The notes beneath the pieces were generated by a model. It did not search any database and was not told the origin of the DNA. It saw nothing but the letters and a program-made list of their open reading frames with translations. Positions 60,446 to 64,000 of a stretch of DNA of 64,000 nt are shown in pieces (position 1 is the first letter of the stretch; each line of letters opens with the position of its first letter). Source of the stretch: Dentipellis sp. KUC8613 (taxonomy: Eukaryota > Basidiomycota > Agaricomycetes > Russulales > Hericiaceae); contig NSJX01000004.1 in assembly GCA_002286715.1 (NCBI GenBank), positions 74,253 through 138,252 on the forward strand. The letters run 5' to 3'. The position numbers and the translations under genes were made by a program.

Positions 60446-63400
60446 CTACCTCCCACCCTCATCGACGTCCAACAGCGCCCCCAGCCTCTCCGCCACCGTC
60501 CCCCTTAGCCTCTTCGCCCCTCCGCGCTCCCCCTCCCCGTCCACATCCATCGCCTCCCCACCCGCACCATCCCCACCGAGGGCCCTCTTGCGCTTCCTCG
60601 CGAGCCAATGCAGATACTCCAGGCTATACCTCGGCTTCGGCACGCGCGCGACGTCCACGGGCGGCGCGGCGAACCAGAGCACCTCGTTTGATTCGGGGTC
60701 GCGGTCGAAGTGCTTCGCTGCATGAACGAAAGCACAAGTCATGATCAGTAATCGGCATCGCAAAGGCAAAGAATTTTCAAACAGAGGAACGCAAGGGGGG
60801 AAGACGAAGGGAAAGAATCAAGCGACAGAAAAGGGTAAAGCGAAATGAAAAACATCGCGAATGAAAGCAAAGAGGGAGGGAGGGAGGAAAAAGCACGACC
60901 AAAGAACCACCCACGCACCCGTCTCCGGCGGCAGCTTCTCAATCGCCGCGCCCCCCAGCACGCCCGCCGCCGCCACAATCGAGCGGTCCTCCGCCGGCCT
61001 CGGCGGCTGCGCGCTCGGCGGGCGCTGCACGGGCGGCACATACGCATGCGGCGTCGGCGTCGGGGGCACATACGCGTGGTACGCCGGTGCCCCCGTCCCT
61101 ACCCCTACCCCCACGCCCGCACTCCCCGCCACGCCCGGCACCCCGACATACAGCCCCTTGCTCGGGCCCGAGATATCCGTCGCGGACACCGCGCCCCCGC
61201 CCGCCCTCTTCGACCTCTTGCGCCCGCCGTCCAAACCCGGCCCCTCACTGCCCGGCGCACCACTCCCATCCACCAACCCCCCCGGCCCACGCACGCCCTT
61301 GCCTTTCAAAAACGGCGAGCCGAAGCGGCGCGGGAACACCATGCGCTCGAACGGGTATATCGGCATGAACTCGGTGGACTTGCGCACCTCCTCGGGGACG
61401 CACGAGTTCCAGTTCTTGATGCGCACGAAGATGCGCTCGCGGTCGTTGTAGCGCGAGTCGCACACGTACAAAGGCCAGCCGAGGTACCAGTACGGCGGGC
61501 GCGGCCGCCCGCGGATGTGCCGCGCGGTGAACTGGCACGCGATCTTTTCGAGGATGTCTTCGACGGGGTGGTCCGCGAAGTGGCCTGGTGGGGCGGTGGG
61601 AGGGAGGTTAGGGTTTAGGAAGGAAGAGAGGGGATGGAGGGGGCGTACTGGTTTTGAACACCTCGCCTTCCCAGAATTGGCGGTGCGCGGGGTGGAATGT
61701 CTGTTCTGGCCTGTAATACCAGCATACCGTCACCCCCGGCTGACCTTTCCTCGACCTACGTCCCATCTCAGCCTCTATGCACACGCCCCTGACCAGAGTA
61801 GTAAAGCACGCACGGCTCCTCCGAAATATAGCACCTAAACACCTGCGCCACAATCGGCTTACTTGGGTCATCCGGGTTGCTCAGATGCAGCCAATCCGCC
61901 AAGCGTATGCTCCACCCCTTATACTGCACCTCCTCCACAAACGTCCTGTCCTTCGTCGACACGCGGAACATCGTCACGCCCGGCTGCTCCGAGTCCGCGG
62001 AGTGCAGGGGGCGCGCGGTGCCGGGGCCCGCGCGCAGCGACGCAAAGTTCGTCGTGGACGCGTACGGCGGGCCGGCGGGCGGGCTCGGCGACGTCAGCGC
62101 CTGGTACAGCCGCTGATGCGCGCGGCGCGTGAGCGGGGGGAGATAGCACCTTGCGTGCGGGGGCGGCGCGTGCTTACCTGAAGGAGGAGGACGTGCCCGT
62201 ACGCGTCGCTGCCCTGCTCGTGCCACCGGCGGGCCTTCTCGAACAGGCGCGCCATTTCTTTATCGAAGTCCTTGTTCGACGCGTACGTCTTGGAGCGTGC
62301 GTGGGTCTGGGGAGCCGGGACACGGGTCAGCGTGCGCGCGGGGATACAGATACACAGATGCAGATGCAGCCGGGACTTGCCTCGACCAGTTTGAGCGACA
62401 GCGGGAACTGCACCGCAAGGAGTAAGCAACGCGCCAGGGCAGATCAGAATACAACACCAGGCAGGAGGACGCACGCTGAACGACAGATACGGCAGGGTCG
62501 TCTCCTCCGGGACGCTCTCCAGCGCCACGGCAAGGCGGTTTCCTCTACACCCCATCCGTCAGTACGCGGAAGAAAAGGAAAGGAAAGGAAGCACAACGAC
62601 GCACATGACATCCTTATGCCCCTTGATCGCCAACACGATCTCGAGCCATCTGTCCTCCGCGCCGCCGTCGGGCATCCAGCCGTAGTCGCCCGGGCCCTCC
62701 CACCGCGGCAGCCCGCGCTCGAGCTGGCGCACGACGGCGTCGCTCTCGTCGTCGCGGACCATCTCGTCGCTCACGCCCATGTTCTCCGGCTCGGGCGTGC
62801 CGCCGACGTCGACTTCCACGTCTGGAGATGATTGACGTTGGGGCGAACGTGCGCGGGAGGGTGCTGGGGCGGGAGTTTTCGGTGCGGACGCTTTTGGCGC
62901 GGGTGCGGCAGCTGGTTTTGGCACGGGTGCGGCAGCAGCTTTTGGCGCGGGCGCAGCGGCTGGTGTGGGCGCAGGCGCGGGCGCGGGCGCAGGTGCAGGC
63001 GACGGAGCGGCGGCGGCAGGAGCAGCAGCCGGGGTGGGCGCAGACGAGGAAGCTGCATCAGGCGCTTCGATGCCGTATTTTACTTGTGCCGAGTTGGCGG
63101 GGAGCGCAGTGGGGAACGCCGGGAGGACTGGGCGCAGTTTCCACTCTTTCTTGAGTGTTTCCTGGTGGGGATCGTTAGAGCGTATGCATGGCGACGGACG
63201 GGGATCAACTTGCATGTAACGAAGCTGCGTCCTTGGCGATCTGGCTCTCGCTCTCGTTGTAGAATTGTGCGTTCAGGAAAACCAGCCATAGGTCCTCGTA
63301 GACCGTCAGCGGGTCCTTGTACTTGTTGTCCTTCAGCGTCTCGCGTATGTCATTGAGGCATCTCGGGGCAGGAATGTGCTGCAGTTGTGTGACCAGCTTA

Positions 63401-63578
63401 GCAAAAGCGCGACGCGACACGGTGAGGTACTTACTTCATAGTAATCAGCCCAAGCCTCGCGGTCAACGAGATCCATGAACATTTCGGCAATGCGGCGCTT
63501 CTTGCGGGGGCTGACCTGGTTTACAATGAGGTCAAGCACCTCGTCGAGGGCCTTCTTCTGCTCGGGCGTGACGGGCAT
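60446..63578 (-). CDS. RSC1/RSC2-type double bromodomain and BAH protein
   Basis: Subunit of the RSC nucleosome-remodelling complex, reading acetylated histones. Bromodomain 1 starts MPVTPEQKKALDEVLDLIVN, continues CLNDIRETLKDNKYKDPL and carries the acetyl-lysine Asn in FLNAQFYNESES. A Pro/Ala-rich spacer (about 62830-63060) and acidic segment follow. Bromodomain 2 has RWLEIVLAIKGHKDV, YLSFS, NKDFDKEMARLFEKARRW and HVLLLQRLYQAL; the expected acetyl-lysine Asn is not obvious in it. The BAH domain has VQYKGWSIRLADWLHL, KPIVAQVFRCYI, VTVCWYYRPEQTFHP, FWEGEVFKT and ILEKIACQFTARHIRGRP, then LYVCDSRYNDRERIFVRI. The C-terminal half contains PIYPFERMVFPRRFGSPF and ends in the basic/acidic tail LLDVDEGGR (TAG at 60446). 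Around ten exons. The order BD-BD-BAH is the Rsc1/Rsc2 layout. Pro/Gly/Ala-rich linkers are longer than in yeast. Confidence 0.85.
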
Positions 63579-64000
63579 GGCAGACAGACAGCGTGACAAG
63601 AGACCTGAACGCGACTTTGGAGCAGGAGACGCGCCGAGAGCGGTTGTTGTGGTCTGTTTGGCAACAGCTTCCCAAAATAACAAGACACAACAGAGAGAGA
63701 ACACGACCGCGCTCGATCAGGACATATTGACCGCCGAAACGCAAAGGGGCGGGCGCGAGACGTCGGGCTCGCTCGTGCGTTCGCTGGTTCGGGGGCGCAT
63801 GGCATCGGCGGCGCACTCGCCTTACCGAAGGACATTAGAGTTTGCCTATTGCAGCGCTGCGATCTGGATCTGCCGCGTCGGGCACCTGCATTGCTGCCCA
63901 CGGCGCCGGCGGCGGGGGATCGGGCCCCGCACGCGTGGAGCGCAGTGGCCATCGCACGCTCGTCCACGTCGCGCATCTGCTACGTTGCGCGGCTTCTCGC
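63579..64000. other. Right-edge intergenic region
   Basis: GC-rich sequence upstream of the RSC-type gene. No start of another gene can be supported before the window ends. Confidence 0.35.

Noticed and set aside
60845..61618. Plus-strand open frame of 257 codons
   Set aside because: Antisense to the RSC-type gene, whose BAH domain and bromodomains are clear on the minus strand.

Overview
This 64-kb window is nuclear DNA of a basidiomycete fungus, most likely an Agaricomycete of the polypore type. The genes are cut by many short introns of about 50 to 70 bases, GC is moderate to high, and there are no operons. Several proteins are of kinds typical of mushroom-forming fungi: F-box/leucine-rich proteins, orphan seven-helix membrane proteins, and long Pro/Ser/Ala-rich proteins. 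I support 23 protein-coding genes (one cut by the left edge) and five intron-containing tRNA genes. No rRNA, CRISPR array or intact transposon was seen. Multi-exon coordinates run from start codon to stop codon and include introns.

From 1 to 21 kb is a conserved housekeeping block: VPS27 (ESCRT-0, partial), VPS35 (retromer), BCP1 (chaperone/nuclear export), PUT1 (proline dehydrogenase), CAND1/TIP120 (cullin-RING exchange factor), a small acidic protein, VPS4 (ESCRT-III disassembly ATPase) and a SAT4/HAL4-type kinase. Three endosomal sorting genes therefore lie within 18.5 kb.

From 21.6 to 45.3 kb is a more plastic region. Four tRNA-Lys(CUU) genes with introns of 9, 27, 26 and 25 nt and one tRNA-Thr(UGU) with a 33-nt intron are scattered among three F-box-type genes, a degenerate AGC-like pseudokinase with a long tail, an endonuclease/exonuclease/phosphatase protein with a poly-Gly tract, a long disordered protein, a Kre9/Knh1-like membrane protein with a repeated cytoplasmic tail, MED9, and an orphan 7TM protein. 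Two of the F-box genes each have a tRNA-Lys just downstream in the same orientation, as in an inverted segmental duplication.

From 45.3 to 64 kb lie a divergent MYST acetyltransferase with chromo-barrel, ribosomal protein eL19, two tandem 7TM paralogues, an OPT-family oligopeptide transporter, a gene-poor stretch of about 2.3 kb, and an RSC1/RSC2-type double-bromodomain and BAH chromatin-remodelling subunit.

The most notable observations are the F-box plus tRNA-Lys module, the pseudokinase lacking all four hallmark motifs, and the MYST protein with Thr at the usual active-site Cys position. I did not find a clearly new multi-gene system.
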